Source: JBNKHH01 sp050290245
GTDB taxonomy: Bacteria > Pseudomonadota > Alphaproteobacteria > Rhodobacterales > Rhodobacteraceae
Length of the DNA: 64,000 nucleotides
Assembly (NCBI GenBank): GCA_050290245.1
Contig: JBNKHH010000068.1
Location: 124,001-188,000, forward strand
Reading direction: 5' to 3'
This document shows, in pieces, positions 18,880-27,710 of the stretch. Under the pieces are notes generated by a model that made no database searches, was not told the origin of the DNA, and saw only the letters and a program-made list of their open reading frames with translations. Positions within the stretch are counted from its first letter, which is position 1. The number at the start of each line of letters is the position of its first letter. Both the position numbers and the translations under genes were made by a program.

Positions 18880-19956
18880 ATGACACGGGACTATTCCCAA
18901 TTTTTTTCCGCTGCCGCACCTTCAGCGCCGGGCCTGTCGGCCCTGGGCCGGTTGGGGTGGCGTTCGTTCTTTGCCCAGCAAGTCGATGCCGACGCGTTGG
19001 CGGCTACGCCTCCGGTGCGCGTGGTCGAAGTGAACCGCACCGGCCTGCGTGTCCTCGGCGACGGTATCGAGGCCGAGGTGCCTCCGGGGCCCGAGGCGAC
19101 CGTGGGCGACTGGCTTCTGCTGGACCGCGACTTGCCGACCCGGAGCCGGGTCCTGCGGCGGTCGAGCCTGTTCAAGCGGCGAGCGCCCGGCCACGACCGG
19201 CGCGAGCAGTTGATCGCGGCCAACGTAGACACGGTGTTCGTCGTCACGTCATGCAACCAGGATTTCAACGTGGCGCGTCTGGAGCGCTATATCGCGCTGG
19301 CGTTCGAGGCCGAGGTCGAACCGGTCATCGTGCTGACTAAGCCGGACCTTTGCGACGATCCGGCGACCTATGAGGTCGAGGCGGCCGCGATTTCGAGCCG
19401 GGTGCCGGTGATCGTTCTGAACGCCAAGGGCGGTGCGGTGCGCGATGCATTGAAGCCGTGGTGCGGGCCTGGCCGGACGATTGCTTTCCTGGGCATGTCC
19501 GGCGTCGGGAAATCGACCTTGGTCAACGCTTTGATGGGCGAAGAGGCGGCCGAGACCGCTGCGATCCGGGAAGATGACTCGCGCGGGCGGCACACGACCA
19601 CCCGGCGGCAGCTGTTCTTTCTGGGGGACGGCACGGCGGTTCTGGATACTCCGGGAATGCGTGAGATCCAGCTGACCGAAGCGGGAGCCGGGGTGTCGGA
19701 GCTGTTCGGCGATATTGAAGAGTTGGCGGCGGGGTGCAAGTTTCGCGACTGCGCGCATGACACCGAACCGGGCTGCAGGGTGCGCGCGGCCATTGAGGCC
19801 GGTGAACTGGAGGCGGACCGGGTGGCGCGCTGGCAGAAACTGGCGGCCGAGGAGCGGTTCAACACGGCCTCGCTGGCCGAGCGGCGCGCGAGCGACAAGG
19901 CCTTTGGCAAGATGGTACGCTCGGTCATCAAGGAGAAGGAGGGGCGGCGGCGATAG
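18880..19956 (+). CDS. rsgA: Small ribosomal subunit GTPase RsgA
   Basis: A 358-residue circularly permuted GTPase that checks late assembly of the 30S subunit. The permuted motif order is seen: G4 TKPD (153-156) comes before the P-loop GMSGVGKST (205-213), followed by switch I with RGRHTTTRR and G3 DTPGMRE. The N-terminal OB-fold and the C-terminal zinc site CKFRDCAHDTEPGC are intact. The tail is basic (VIKEKEGRRR). The gene appears monocistronic, convergent on the DUF1491-era cluster. Identity is secure. Confidence 0.95.
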   Translation: MTRDYSQFFSAAAPSAPGLSALGRLGWRSFFAQQVDADALAATPPVRVVEVNRTGLRVLGDGIEAEVPPGPEATVGDWLLLDRDLPTRSRVLRRSSLFKRRAPGHDRREQLIAANVDTVFVVTSCNQDFNVARLERYIALAFEAEVEPVIVLTKPDLCDDPATYEVEAAAISSRVPVIVLNAKGGAVRDALKPWCGPGRTIAFLGMSGVGKSTLVNALMGEEAAETAAIREDDSRGRHTTTRRQLFFLGDGTAVLDTPGMREIQLTEAGAGVSELFGDIEELAAGCKFRDCAHDTEPGCRVRAAIEAGELEADRVARWQKLAAEERFNTASLAERRASDKAFGKMVRSVIKEKEGRRR

Positions 19957-20035
19957 CGTCGGCGCCCTGCATCACGCGGCGTGCGGGCGGGGGGCGGCAC
20001 GCCGTCTTTTGTGTATTTTGGGCAATATAAATGGG

Positions 20036-20368
20036 TTAGCTGTCGAGGCCCGGCTCGTCCAGGAGGTGCCGGCCGTCCTTGTCCTCGACTTCGATGGTCC
20101 AGAGGTCGGGATCGAAGCCTTGCTGTTTCGCAATCGAGGCGTCGACCTTCTGCTCGGGGCCCTCGGCGAGGACGATCCATCTGCGTTCACCTGACATCAA
20201 GTCGAAAGAGCGTTGGAAGCAGGTGGCGCTGCCGTCGAGGCGGTTCAGTTTCACGAGAACGGCGCCAGCGGTCTTGTCGCCCTTTCGGGTGATGAAGGCC
20301 GGGATGGATGCGAGGCGCAGGCGCGTCAGGTAGGCAGCGATCCAGATTTCGGTCGTCAGGCGGCTCAT
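20036..20368 (-). CDS. DUF1491 family protein
   Basis: A 110-residue protein matching the DUF1491 family of alphaproteobacteria: MSRLTTEIWIAAYLTRL, AFITRKGDKTAGAVLVKLN, SFDLMSGERRWIVLAEGPE and a C-terminal VEDKDGRHLLDEPGLDS. No catalytic motif and no membrane segment. The start at 20368 overlaps the upstream gene's stop by four bases (ATGA). It is usually found just downstream of era, as here, which suggests a conserved but unexplained link to ribosome or RNA functions. Role unknown. Confidence 0.85.
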   Translation of the reverse strand: MSRLTTEIWIAAYLTRLRLASIPAFITRKGDKTAGAVLVKLNRLDGSATCFQRSFDLMSGERRWIVLAEGPEQKVDASIAKQQGFDPDLWTIEVEDKDGRHLLDEPGLDS

Positions 20369-20763
20369 GCGTCCCACCAAACCCATAGCGGCATGGCACC
20401 GTCGGAGGCTTGGACGGTAACGCAGGATTCTTCATGCGGGGCGACGGTTTCGAGGAGAGTCATGAGGTCGGCCAATTGGTCAGCTTCGATGGCAAACGAC
20501 AGGCTTGCGGCCTCAGTTGGTGGTTCGGACCCGAGGATGATCAGAGCGTCGGGGAAGGCGATGCGGGGCCAGGGTTGCGTGTCGGGCGGTAGTGTGCCGA
20601 AGCGCAGGAGGTGGGGCGTCTTCGGCGTGAGCGCGGCAAGGCGGTCTTTGAGGCGCGTGCGCGCCGACGGGGATTGCGCGCGCAGGTGAAGGCCGAAATA
20701 TCCGCGCGAAGGACGTTCATAGCGCCAGAGCGCCACGTCTCTGTGGGCGGATTTCCCCGTCAT
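20365..20763 (-). CDS. Conserved hypothetical protein between era and DUF1491
   Basis: A 132-residue protein I cannot assign to a family. It is basic at the N-terminus (MTGKSAHRDVALWRYERPSRG) and has a more acidic second half ending VTVQASDGAMPLWVWWDA, with no signal peptide or transmembrane segment. The start overlaps the era stop by four bases and its own stop overlaps the DUF1491 start by four bases. The three genes therefore form a tightly coupled unit, which makes this a real gene despite the lack of homology evidence. Confidence 0.7.
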   Translation of the reverse strand: MTGKSAHRDVALWRYERPSRGYFGLHLRAQSPSARTRLKDRLAALTPKTPHLLRFGTLPPDTQPWPRIAFPDALIILGSEPPTEAASLSFAIEADQLADLMTLLETVAPHEESCVTVQASDGAMPLWVWWDA

Positions 20764-21668
20764 CCGTTGCCGTCGGAAAAGTCGAGGCCCATTTCCGAGT
20801 AACGCTCGGCCTCGTCCTGCCAGCCGGCGCGGACCTTGACGGTCAGGAAGAGGTGGACCTTGCGTCCGATGAATTCGCTGATTTCCTCGCGGGCCATCTT
20901 GCCGACGGCCTTGATGGTTTCGCCCTTGTGGCCGAGGAGGATGCCCTTGTGGCCGTCGCGGGCGACGTAGATCACCTGGTCGATGCGCACCGAGCCGTCT
21001 TTCCTGTCTTCCCAGTTCTCGGTTTCGACGGTGAGCTGATAAGGCAGTTCCTGGTGCAGGCGCAGCGTCAGCTTTTCGCGCGTCATCTCGGCGGCGATCA
21101 TGCGCATGGGCATGTCGGCGATCTGGTCTTCAGGGTAGAGCCAGGGGCCTTCAGGCAGGCTTTCGGCCAGCCAGTGGCGCAGATCGTCGACGCCGCGGCC
21201 CTTTTCGGCGGAGATCATGAATGTCTTGGCGAAGGGGTAACGCTTGTTCAGCTTTTCGGTCAGGTCGAGGAGGGCCGGGGCCTCGACGCGGTCGATCTTG
21301 TTGATGGCCAGCGCAACAGTGCGGCCCTGGCCGATTTCGTCAAGGCGTTCGAGGATGGCTTCGACGCCGGGGGTCAGGCCCCGGTGCGCTTCGATCATCA
21401 GGACCACGATATCGGCGTCGGCGGCCCCGCCCCAGGCGGCGGCGACCATGGCGCGGTCAAGGCGGCGGCGGGGGCGGAAAAGGCCCGGCGTGTCGACGAA
21501 GACGATCTGGCTGTCACCTTCCAGCGCCACGCCACGGATGCGCGCGCGGGTGGTCTGGACCTTGTGGGTCACGATCGAGACCTTGGCCCCGACCATGCGG
21601 TTCAAAAGGGTGGATTTGCCCGCGTTGGGCTCTCCGATAAGGGCGACGAAACCGGCGCGTGTGGTCAT
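20760..21668 (-). CDS. era: GTPase Era
   Basis: A 302-residue GTPase that binds the 3' end of 16S rRNA during 30S maturation. G1 GEPNAGKST, G3 DTPG (FVDTPGLFRPRRR), G4 NKID (ALAINKIDRVE) and G5 SAEKG are present. The C-terminal KH domain carries VIYVARDGHKGILLGHKGETIKAVG. Start 21668 (MTTRAGFVALIGEPN) matches the family N-terminus; the ribosome-binding site there is weak. Normally era follows lepB and rnc in this group. Here rnc is about 20 kb away in the opposite direction, so the conserved cluster is broken. Confidence 0.96.
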   Translation of the reverse strand: MTTRAGFVALIGEPNAGKSTLLNRMVGAKVSIVTHKVQTTRARIRGVALEGDSQIVFVDTPGLFRPRRRLDRAMVAAAWGGAADADIVVLMIEAHRGLTPGVEAILERLDEIGQGRTVALAINKIDRVEAPALLDLTEKLNKRYPFAKTFMISAEKGRGVDDLRHWLAESLPEGPWLYPEDQIADMPMRMIAAEMTREKLTLRLHQELPYQLTVETENWEDRKDGSVRIDQVIYVARDGHKGILLGHKGETIKAVGKMAREEISEFIGRKVHLFLTVKVRAGWQDEAERYSEMGLDFSDGNG

Positions 21669-21785
21669 GGGCGGGCAATCTGGTTGTTCAGGTATCCCCG
21701 GCATGTAGCGGGTTTCGCCCACTCCCGCCAGAGACCTTTTCTGCGGGAACCTGCCTTGGAGCGGCCGAAAACGCGATGTTTTTTG

Positions 21786-24491
21786 TCAGTTTCGTCGTTC
21801 GGAAATGGCATGGCGGTCGATCTTGCCGGTGCCGGTCTTGGGCAGCGCGTCGACATAGTCGAACAGGCGCGGCGCCTTGAAGGGCTGGAGGTGGTCCTTG
21901 ACGTAGGAGCGCAGGCGGCTCGAGGTCGCCTCGCCTGGGTCGCCCGCCGTCAGTGCGACGACGGCGCGCAATGCCATGCGGCGGTCGGGAAGCTCGACCG
22001 GGAGGACGGCGCATTCGCGCACTTCGGGGCATTCGTTCAGGCAGCGTTCGACCTCCAGGGGCCAGACCCATTGGCCGGAGACCTTGATCAGGTCGTCGGC
22101 GCGGCCCTGGAAGTAGTAGAAGCCGTCTTTTTCGAGGAAGCGGTCGCCGGTGATGATCCAGTCGCCTTGCATGGTCTCGGCGGTCTTGTCGGGGCGGTTC
22201 CAATAACAGGGAGCCGAAGAGTGGCCGCGCACGGCCATGACGCCCTCTTCGCCCGGTTCGGCGGGAGAGCCGTCGGGCGCGCGCAGTTCGATCTCATAGC
22301 CGGGCACCGCCTTGCCTGCTGCGCCGAGGCGCTGATCCTCGGCGGTGTTCGAGAGATAGACGTGAAGGAGTTCGGTGCTTCCGAGGCCTTCGATCGGGGG
22401 CAGACCGGTCAGAGCCTTCCAGCGGATGAAGATATCTTCGGACAGGATTTCGGCCGCCGACATGCATTGTCGCAGGCTCGAAAGATCGCGCGTGGTGGCG
22501 TCGGGGGCGTTGCAAAGCGCCGTGTAAAGGGTTGGAAGGCCGTAGAAAATCGTTGGACGGTGCGTTTCGATCATGTCGAAGACCGCTCCCGGCGTCGGAC
22601 GTCCAGGCATCAAGAGCGAACACGCACCGACCGAGAACGGGAAGGTGAAGGCATTGCCGAAGCCGTAAGCGAAATAGATCTTGGGGACGGAAAAGCAGAT
22701 GTCGTCGTGGCGGAGGTTCAGGACATGGGCAGCAAAGCTCTGCTGGCTGTAGGCCATGTCGTGGTGCAGGTGTACGATGCCCTTGGGGCGGCCTGTGGTG
22801 CCTGACGAGTACATCCAGAAGGCCATGTCGTCGGGGCGTGTGGGCGCGGCGTCGAGCGTTGTCGGCTGGCATTGCAGCAGGTCGGCGGCGGCGCGGGTGC
22901 CGATCGGGGCTTCTCCGTTCACGACGATCAGGGGCACGCGGGCACCGGCCCTTGCAAAGTCGTCGGTGAAGGCGGCCTCTGTGACGGCGAGGGCGGCGGC
23001 GCTGTCTTCGAGATAGTAGGCGAGAATATCGGGCGGAGTCTGGGTGTTCAGGAGAACCGGGACAAAGCCCGCGCGGACAGCGCCGAAGAAGGCCGCAGGG
23101 TAGGCCGGGGTATCGTCGAGGAAGAGGGCGATGCGATCGCCTTGGATCAGCCCATGGGCGCGGAAGGCATTGCCCCAGCGGGCGGCCTCGGCGATCAGTT
23201 CGGCGTAGGTCATGTCGCCTGCCGGTCCTGTCAGGGCGCGGGCATCAGGATTGCGGGCAAGGTTGTCCCAGAGAATGGCGGCGCAATTGGGGTGCGCCGT
23301 CTTGTCAAAGCCGATCTCGCGCGCGCCGGGGGTGTCTTCGCCGACGGGGTCGATGACCTCGGGGCGCAGCGCCTCGTAGGCCGCCATGAACCGGGGCGAA
23401 AGCTTGCGCAGGCGGTCGCGGGGGATGCGGCCCGAGCGGGTGACATAACTCATGGCAAAGTCGAGCGGTTTGGCTTCGAGCCGTTCGGCGAAGGTCTCGT
23501 ACCAGTCGCAGGAGGTGTTGGCGGCAGCTACGATCTTTTTCGCAACGGGAATGCGGGCGGCCTGGAAGGTATCGAGAGCGGTTGCAAGGTCATCGGAAGT
23601 CTTGAGCGCCGCCACGAGGGCGATGGCGTCCTCCATGGCCAGACGCGTGCCGGAACCGATGGAGAAATGCGCGGTATGGGCGGCGTCGCCCAGGATCACG
23701 CGGTTGCCAACGGCCCAGCGGTCGCACCAGAGGCGGGGGAAGCGCCGCCAGATCGAGCGGTTGGTGACGAGAGGCGCGCCGTCCAGTGTATCGGCGAAAA
23801 GCTCAGCGCAGCGGGCGGCGCTTTCGTCCTGGTCCATCCGGTCGAAGCCGTGGGCTGTGAAGGCTTCGGCCTCGACCTCAACGATGAAGGTGCTCATGTT
23901 CGGCGCATAGCGATAATGGTGGGCATTCAACGCTCCGTCCGGATGACGCAGGAAGGTCTGGGTCAGCGCGTCGAAAGCGCGCGGCGTGCCGAACCATGCG
24001 AAATGGTTCCTACGCTCGGAGAGCGTGGTCGCGAACCCGTCCGGGTCGGAGGCGCGCACAAGCGAGTTCAGCCCGTCGGCACCGATGACAAGGTTGCCAT
24101 TCAGGGCATTGAGATCGTTGATTGTTTTCCCGAAATGCAACTCGGCCCCAAGGGCCTCGGCCCGGTCCTGGAGAATTTGCAAAAGCTCCAGCCGGCCGAT
24201 GGCGGAAAAGCCGATTCCATCCAGCGTAACCTGCCCGTCGGGGTGATTCAGAACCATATTCTGCCACCGCTGCATCCGTGGCGCGATCAGGTTGTGGGTT
24301 TCCGGGTCGTCAGCCTTGAGGAAGTCGAGCGCCTGGTCGGAAAAGACCACGCCGAACCCCCAAGTGACATCGCGGGGACTGGCCTCGGTCACGCGGACGC
24401 ACGTTCCGGGCAGCGCGCGGCGCAAAAGAATGGCGGCATAGAGGCCACCGGGGCCGCCACCCAGAATGTCGATCGTATCGAGGCGCACCAT
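21786..24491 (-). CDS. Fusion protein: FAD-dependent aryl-CoA monooxygenase (salicylyl-CoA 5-hydroxylase-like) + benzoate-CoA-ligase-type AMP-binding domain
   Basis: A 901-residue two-domain protein. Residues 1-370 are a flavin hydroxylase: the dinucleotide fold DILGGGPGGLYAA (8-20), the FAD-ribityl motif VILGDAAHTAHFSIGSG (265-281) and LAMEDAIAL, as I recall from salicylyl-CoA/anthraniloyl-CoA hydroxylases. Residues 400-901 are an adenylate-forming acyl-CoA ligase: P-loop YSSGTTGRPKG (561-571), GSTELLHVYLSN, ITGDRFLEKDGFYYF and the catalytic lysine in PKTGTGKIDR near the end. The frame is continuous through the join, with no repeat or weak-coding gap. Start 24491 is set by GGGGGAGG. Divergent from a thioesterase and IclR gene. 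Together they could turn salicylate into salicylyl-CoA, gentisyl-CoA and gentisate. Other ortho-substituted benzoates are possible substrates. Confidence 0.82.
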   Translation of the reverse strand: MVRLDTIDILGGGPGGLYAAILLRRALPGTCVRVTEASPRDVTWGFGVVFSDQALDFLKADDPETHNLIAPRMQRWQNMVLNHPDGQVTLDGIGFSAIGRLELLQILQDRAEALGAELHFGKTINDLNALNGNLVIGADGLNSLVRASDPDGFATTLSERRNHFAWFGTPRAFDALTQTFLRHPDGALNAHHYRYAPNMSTFIVEVEAEAFTAHGFDRMDQDESAARCAELFADTLDGAPLVTNRSIWRRFPRLWCDRWAVGNRVILGDAAHTAHFSIGSGTRLAMEDAIALVAALKTSDDLATALDTFQAARIPVAKKIVAAANTSCDWYETFAERLEAKPLDFAMSYVTRSGRIPRDRLRKLSPRFMAAYEALRPEVIDPVGEDTPGAREIGFDKTAHPNCAAILWDNLARNPDARALTGPAGDMTYAELIAEAARWGNAFRAHGLIQGDRIALFLDDTPAYPAAFFGAVRAGFVPVLLNTQTPPDILAYYLEDSAAALAVTEAAFTDDFARAGARVPLIVVNGEAPIGTRAAADLLQCQPTTLDAAPTRPDDMAFWMYSSGTTGRPKGIVHLHHDMAYSQQSFAAHVLNLRHDDICFSVPKIYFAYGFGNAFTFPFSVGACSLLMPGRPTPGAVFDMIETHRPTIFYGLPTLYTALCNAPDATTRDLSSLRQCMSAAEILSEDIFIRWKALTGLPPIEGLGSTELLHVYLSNTAEDQRLGAAGKAVPGYEIELRAPDGSPAEPGEEGVMAVRGHSSAPCYWNRPDKTAETMQGDWIITGDRFLEKDGFYYFQGRADDLIKVSGQWVWPLEVERCLNECPEVRECAVLPVELPDRRMALRAVVALTAGDPGEATSSRLRSYVKDHLQPFKAPRLFDYVDALPKTGTGKIDRHAISERRN

Positions 24492-24579
24492 GATCATCCT
24501 CCCCCAAGGTCCTGGCTTGCAATGCGGCTCAAGGATAGGCAGTATTTCTGTATCACGCAAATAGTTTTATGGAGTGGAA

Positions 24580-25008
24580 ATGTCGGGAAGAACGCCGTTT
24601 CACCAGATCGAGGTGCAGATCGGTTTTGGCCACTGCGACGCGGCCGGAATCGTGCATTATCCCAATTATTTCAGATGGTTCGACCAGTGCTTTCACAGGT
24701 TTCTGCACGCGGGCCACGGCGGTCACGCGGACCTGTGCGCGCGCCTTGGGGCGCAGGGTTTGGGGTTGATAAAGGCGGACAGCAGCTTTCGCAGCCCCGG
24801 TCTGGACGGGGATGTCTTGCGTGTCGAGATGGATGCGCCGGAGTGGGGAGAGCGGAATTTCCGGCTGGTCTATCGCGGGATCGTAGCGGACCGGCTTGTG
24901 GTAGAAGGCGTGGAATTGCGGGGCGTATTCGGGGAGGCCGACGGGCGGCTAACGGCTCTGCCCGTGGCACGCCTGCGCGCGATCATCGAGGACGGCGGCG
25001 ATGGCTGA
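24580..25008 (+). CDS. Acyl-CoA thioesterase, 4-hydroxybenzoyl-CoA thioesterase-like hotdog
   Basis: A 142-residue single hotdog-fold thioesterase. The motif FGHCDAAGIVHYPNYFRWFD contains the catalytic Asp (in CDAAGIVHYP) and the helix that follows, as in 4-hydroxybenzoyl-CoA thioesterase. Start 24580 is preceded by GGAG; an upstream GTG adds only two residues. Its end overlaps the IclR regulator by eight bases, and its start lies 88 bases from that of the divergent hydroxylase-ligase. It probably releases the hydroxylated aromatic acid (gentisate-like) from CoA; this is inferred from context. Confidence 0.85.
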   Translation: MSGRTPFHQIEVQIGFGHCDAAGIVHYPNYFRWFDQCFHRFLHAGHGGHADLCARLGAQGLGLIKADSSFRSPGLDGDVLRVEMDAPEWGERNFRLVYRGIVADRLVVEGVELRGVFGEADGRLTALPVARLRAIIEDGGDG

Positions 25009-25732
25009 GAGCGCGGGCATTCAATCACTGGACCATGCGCTTGAGGTGCTGGGCGCCATGGCGGCGCGGCGGGGGCCTGTGGCCCTGACCGATCTGGCGC
25101 GCGAATTGGGAATGCCCGCAAGCAAGGTGCATCGCTACCTTGCCAGTTTCGTGCGTGCGGGGCTCGTCGAGCAGGCGGTGCGGTCGGGCAAATACGACCT
25201 GGGGCCGGGGGCGGTGCGGCTGGGGCTGGCGGCGATGGCGCGGATGGACGTGGTGAACCGCACGGCAGAAGCGCTTGCGCAGATCGCCGAAGAGACCGGT
25301 CTGACGGCCCTGCTGACGGTCTGGGGCGACTCCGGGCCGGTGATCGTCCGCTGGGAACGCGCGGCGGGTTTCATCGTCACGACGTTGGGATTGGGGACCA
25401 CGATGCCCCTGCTCAGTTCGGCCTCGGGGCAGGTTTTCCTCGCCTATCTGCCGAAACCTGTCATCGAGGTCCGCCTGTCACGGGAATTGCGGCTTGCTCC
25501 CGGGGCAGACCCCCATGCGCTGGCCGAAAGGGTGCGAGATGCGGGCTATGCCCATGTTGCCGGTGACCTGATCCCCGGTCTTGCCGCCATCTCGGCGCCG
25601 GTCCTGAACTGGCAGGGAGAAATCGAGGCAGCGGTCACGCTTATCGGAACGGACGACAGGATCACACAGGCAGATCATCCGTCGGTTATCGCTCTCATAT
25701 CATTTTGCGAGGGTCTCTCGCTTGCGCGCTGA
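25001..25732 (+). CDS. IclR-family transcriptional regulator
   Basis: A 243-residue regulator. The N-terminal winged helix-turn-helix (about residues 5-65) includes VALTDLARELGMPASKVHRYLASFVRAGLVEQ. The C-terminal IclR effector domain has PLLSSASGQVFLAYLP and GYAHVAGDLIPGLAAISAPVLN. It is translated from within the end of the thioesterase gene, so it is co-expressed with it. It most likely controls the divergent hydroxylase-ligase and its own operon in response to an aromatic acid. I could not identify a clean operator in the 88-base divergent gap. Confidence 0.9.
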   Translation: MAESAGIQSLDHALEVLGAMAARRGPVALTDLARELGMPASKVHRYLASFVRAGLVEQAVRSGKYDLGPGAVRLGLAAMARMDVVNRTAEALAQIAEETGLTALLTVWGDSGPVIVRWERAAGFIVTTLGLGTTMPLLSSASGQVFLAYLPKPVIEVRLSRELRLAPGADPHALAERVRDAGYAHVAGDLIPGLAAISAPVLNWQGEIEAAVTLIGTDDRITQADHPSVIALISFCEGLSLAR

Positions 25733-25750
25733 TTCTGGTGTCTCTGCGTT

Positions 25751-25800
25751 TGAAAAAAATTTCGGGACCAACCGGGAGAGCAGAGCCCTCCCGGCTGGTC
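25751..25800 (-). terminator. Rho-independent terminator after the DUF2892 gene
   Basis: Read on the minus strand, GACCA-G-CCGGGAG / CTCCCGG-T-TGGTC form a 12-pair stem with one mismatch and a nine-base loop, followed by a run of seven T. It ends leftward transcription of the DUF2892 gene and, with the A-run on the other side, may also work for the convergent IclR transcript. Confidence 0.8.
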
Positions 25801-25826
25801 GCGTGCCCCGCAGGGCGCGGGAAACA

Positions 25827-26021
25827 TCAGCTCTGCTTAATGCCGCAGGTGTTGATCCCGAGGATCGAATAGACCGGGCACATGCCCACAAGGCCCGTCA
25901 CCAGCGGCACGATGCCGATCCAGCCCCAGGGGGTCTGCGGTCCGACAAAGACCAGGGCCAAGAGGACGATGCCGACGATGATGCGCAGGGCGCGGTCGAT
26001 GGTGCCTTCGTTGCGTTTCAT
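25827..26021 (-). CDS. DUF2892 family small membrane protein
   Basis: A 64-residue inner-membrane protein with two hydrophobic helices (about residues 12-28 and 33-47). The arrangement MKRNEGTIDRALRIIVGIVLL, then WGWIGIVPLVTGLVGMCPVYSILGINTC, is the DUF2892 signature (YgaP-like tail without the rhodanese). The cysteines in MCPVYS and NTCG are family-conserved. It lies downstream of a Crp-type regulator on the same strand and ends in a strong terminator. The family is often linked to sulfur or redox metabolism; its exact role is unknown. Confidence 0.85.
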   Translation of the reverse strand: MKRNEGTIDRALRIIVGIVLLALVFVGPQTPWGWIGIVPLVTGLVGMCPVYSILGINTCGIKQS

Positions 26022-26090
26022 GAGAGGAACTCCCTTCCAAGGTTATGCGGCGATCTTAGCCGCGGCCCGCAGGAAGCGTCTGTTACTTTG

Positions 26091-26690
26091 TCACCGAGAC
26101 TCTGCGGCAATCCGTTCCAGGCGGGGCACGTCCAAAAGCGCGATCGCGCCGCGGCCGAGTTCGACCAGGCCAAGCGCGGCGAATTCGTTCAACCGGCGTG
26201 AAACAAAGGCGCGACCCGAGGCGGTTTCGGCAGCCAGACGTTCATGTGTCGCGGAAACCCGGCCTGCGCCGTCGGCGAGGCGCAAGAGCGCGCGGGCCAG
26301 ACGGGTATCGAATCCGGTCAGCGCGACCTCTTCGACGAGTTGTTCGAAATCGGAGAAGCGGCGCGCCACAGCCGAGAAGACGGTGTCGCGAAAATCCGCA
26401 TTGGAGGCCAGACGGTCGCGGAAGGCTTCGGCGGGCAGAATTTCCCCGTCGAGGTCGGTTTCCGCCACGCCCTCGGCTCCGTAGGTCTGGTGATTGATCA
26501 GGCAAGAGAAGGTCTGCAGGCAAACGTCGCCAGGGCGCACGCGGTACAGAACCACCTCGCGCCCGTTCGCCGCCGTCAGCGTGACCCGGATGGTTCCTTT
26601 GCGCAGGGTGACAAAGCCCGGGCAAGGTTGGCCGGGCGAAAACAGGACGGTACCTTTGGGGGCGGCCAGCTGGCGGGGACGCATGCTCAT
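26091..26690 (-). CDS. Crp/Fnr-family transcriptional regulator
   Basis: A 199-residue regulator with an N-terminal cyclic-nucleotide-binding-type beta-roll (about residues 8-105) and a C-terminal winged helix (RVSATHERLAAETASGRAFVSRRLNEFAALGLVEL). The four-cysteine pattern of FNR is absent, but three cysteines in the sensor half (SPGQPCPGF, GDVCLQTFSCL) could allow redox or sulfur sensing. It precedes the DUF2892 gene by 69 bases in the same direction, suggesting a two-gene unit. Start 26690 (MSMRPRQ) or the ATG two codons on. Confidence 0.85.
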   Translation of the reverse strand: MSMRPRQLAAPKGTVLFSPGQPCPGFVTLRKGTIRVTLTAANGREVVLYRVRPGDVCLQTFSCLINHQTYGAEGVAETDLDGEILPAEAFRDRLASNADFRDTVFSAVARRFSDFEQLVEEVALTGFDTRLARALLRLADGAGRVSATHERLAAETASGRAFVSRRLNEFAALGLVELGRGAIALLDVPRLERIAAESR

Positions 26691-26777
26691 TTGGTCAACT
26701 TGCCACGGATCATGGCCCCCGCCAACGGGTCAGTCCCAGTCTTGAAACCGCGCGAAGGCGTCGTGGACTTCGCAAGA

Positions 26778-27656
26778 TCAGGCGTTCCAGACCACTTGCC
26801 CGAGGTCAGAGGTGTCGTATCCGGCCATGGTCGCGGCACGGGCAGTGAAGGCGGTGCTCTGGGCAAATCTGACGAGGGTCTGCAGAGGCGGTTCGAACCA
26901 GGCGCGCCGGTCGGCGAGTATGTCGAAGCGTTCTTTGACAATGGGGACAAGGCTTAGGCCATAGGGCGCGGCGACAGCCTCCAGTCCGAAGGCAACGTCC
27001 GCCTCGCCCTGGGCCACGGCCTGCACCACGTCCTGCTCGCTGCGATACGGGGCGGTGAAGGTGAGGATATCGGGATCAAGGCCGGTTTCGGCGATCAGGT
27101 GGGAAAAAAGCACCTCGGCCCCGGCCTGGGGTTGGCGGCGCGCGATGCGCAAGCCGGAAAGGTCATCGAGGCCGTTGATCATCGCAGCCGTATCGGTGCG
27201 CAGAACGAGGCCGCGTTGCCGGGTGGCCCAGCGGATCAGTACTGCGTCCTGGCCAGCGGCGGCTTCGGCCACCGTTCGGGCGTTCCAGCCGTCGTCTTCA
27301 TGGATGTGAAGGCCTGCTGCCACCCCTTCGCCTGCCATGAAACGAGACAGGCCGTCGAGGCTGGAGTCGAACATGGTTGCCAGACCTGCACGTGATTCAC
27401 GCAGGGCCCAGTCCAGCAGCGGGTCGTGGCTGCCAAGGAAAACCACCGGACGCCGTGCCGACCCTGCGGGGCCACTCTTGGAGCGGGCGATCCAGGCGCG
27501 GATCTCGCCGTCGGGAAACAGGAGTTTGCCGGTCGCGCGCGAGCAGGGCACCTGTCCCGAGGCGGCAAGGTCATAGACCTTGCGTTCCTTGATCCGAAGA
27601 AGCTCGGCGAGCTCTTTGACCGTAAGGAACTCGGGGCGTGTGGTGGTGTCAGCCAT
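26778..27656 (-). CDS. HTH regulator with periplasmic-binding-protein-like domain, probably tungstate/molybdate responsive
   Basis: A 292-residue protein. Residues 8-60 form an excisionase/MerR-like helix-turn-helix (EFLTVKELAELLRIKERKVYDLAASGQVPCSRATGKLLF). Residues 70-290 form a PBP-like domain of the type found in molybdate- and tungstate-related regulators, with VVFLGSHDPLLDWAL, AGLHIHEDD, GLRIARRQPQAGAEVLF and EADVAFGLEAVA. It lies 55 bases after tupA on the same strand, so it is likely the last gene of the tup operon. It probably binds oxyanion and adjusts expression of the importer; inferred from context and domain type. Confidence 0.8.
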   Translation of the reverse strand: MADTTTRPEFLTVKELAELLRIKERKVYDLAASGQVPCSRATGKLLFPDGEIRAWIARSKSGPAGSARRPVVFLGSHDPLLDWALRESRAGLATMFDSSLDGLSRFMAGEGVAAGLHIHEDDGWNARTVAEAAAGQDAVLIRWATRQRGLVLRTDTAAMINGLDDLSGLRIARRQPQAGAEVLFSHLIAETGLDPDILTFTAPYRSEQDVVQAVAQGEADVAFGLEAVAAPYGLSLVPIVKERFDILADRRAWFEPPLQTLVRFAQSTAFTARAATMAGYDTSDLGQVVWNA

Positions 27657-27710
27657 GGTGGTACTTTACTGAGGTCGGGCCGGGCGGCAAGCGCCACCCG
27701 GTCCGATCGG

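Noticed and set aside
20853..22805. A 650-codon plus-strand open frame
   Set aside because: Antisense to era and the ligase domain; a GC-rich shadow frame.
22872..25088. A 738-codon plus-strand open frame
   Set aside because: Antisense to the hydroxylase-ligase fusion and out of frame with the thioesterase; no family features.
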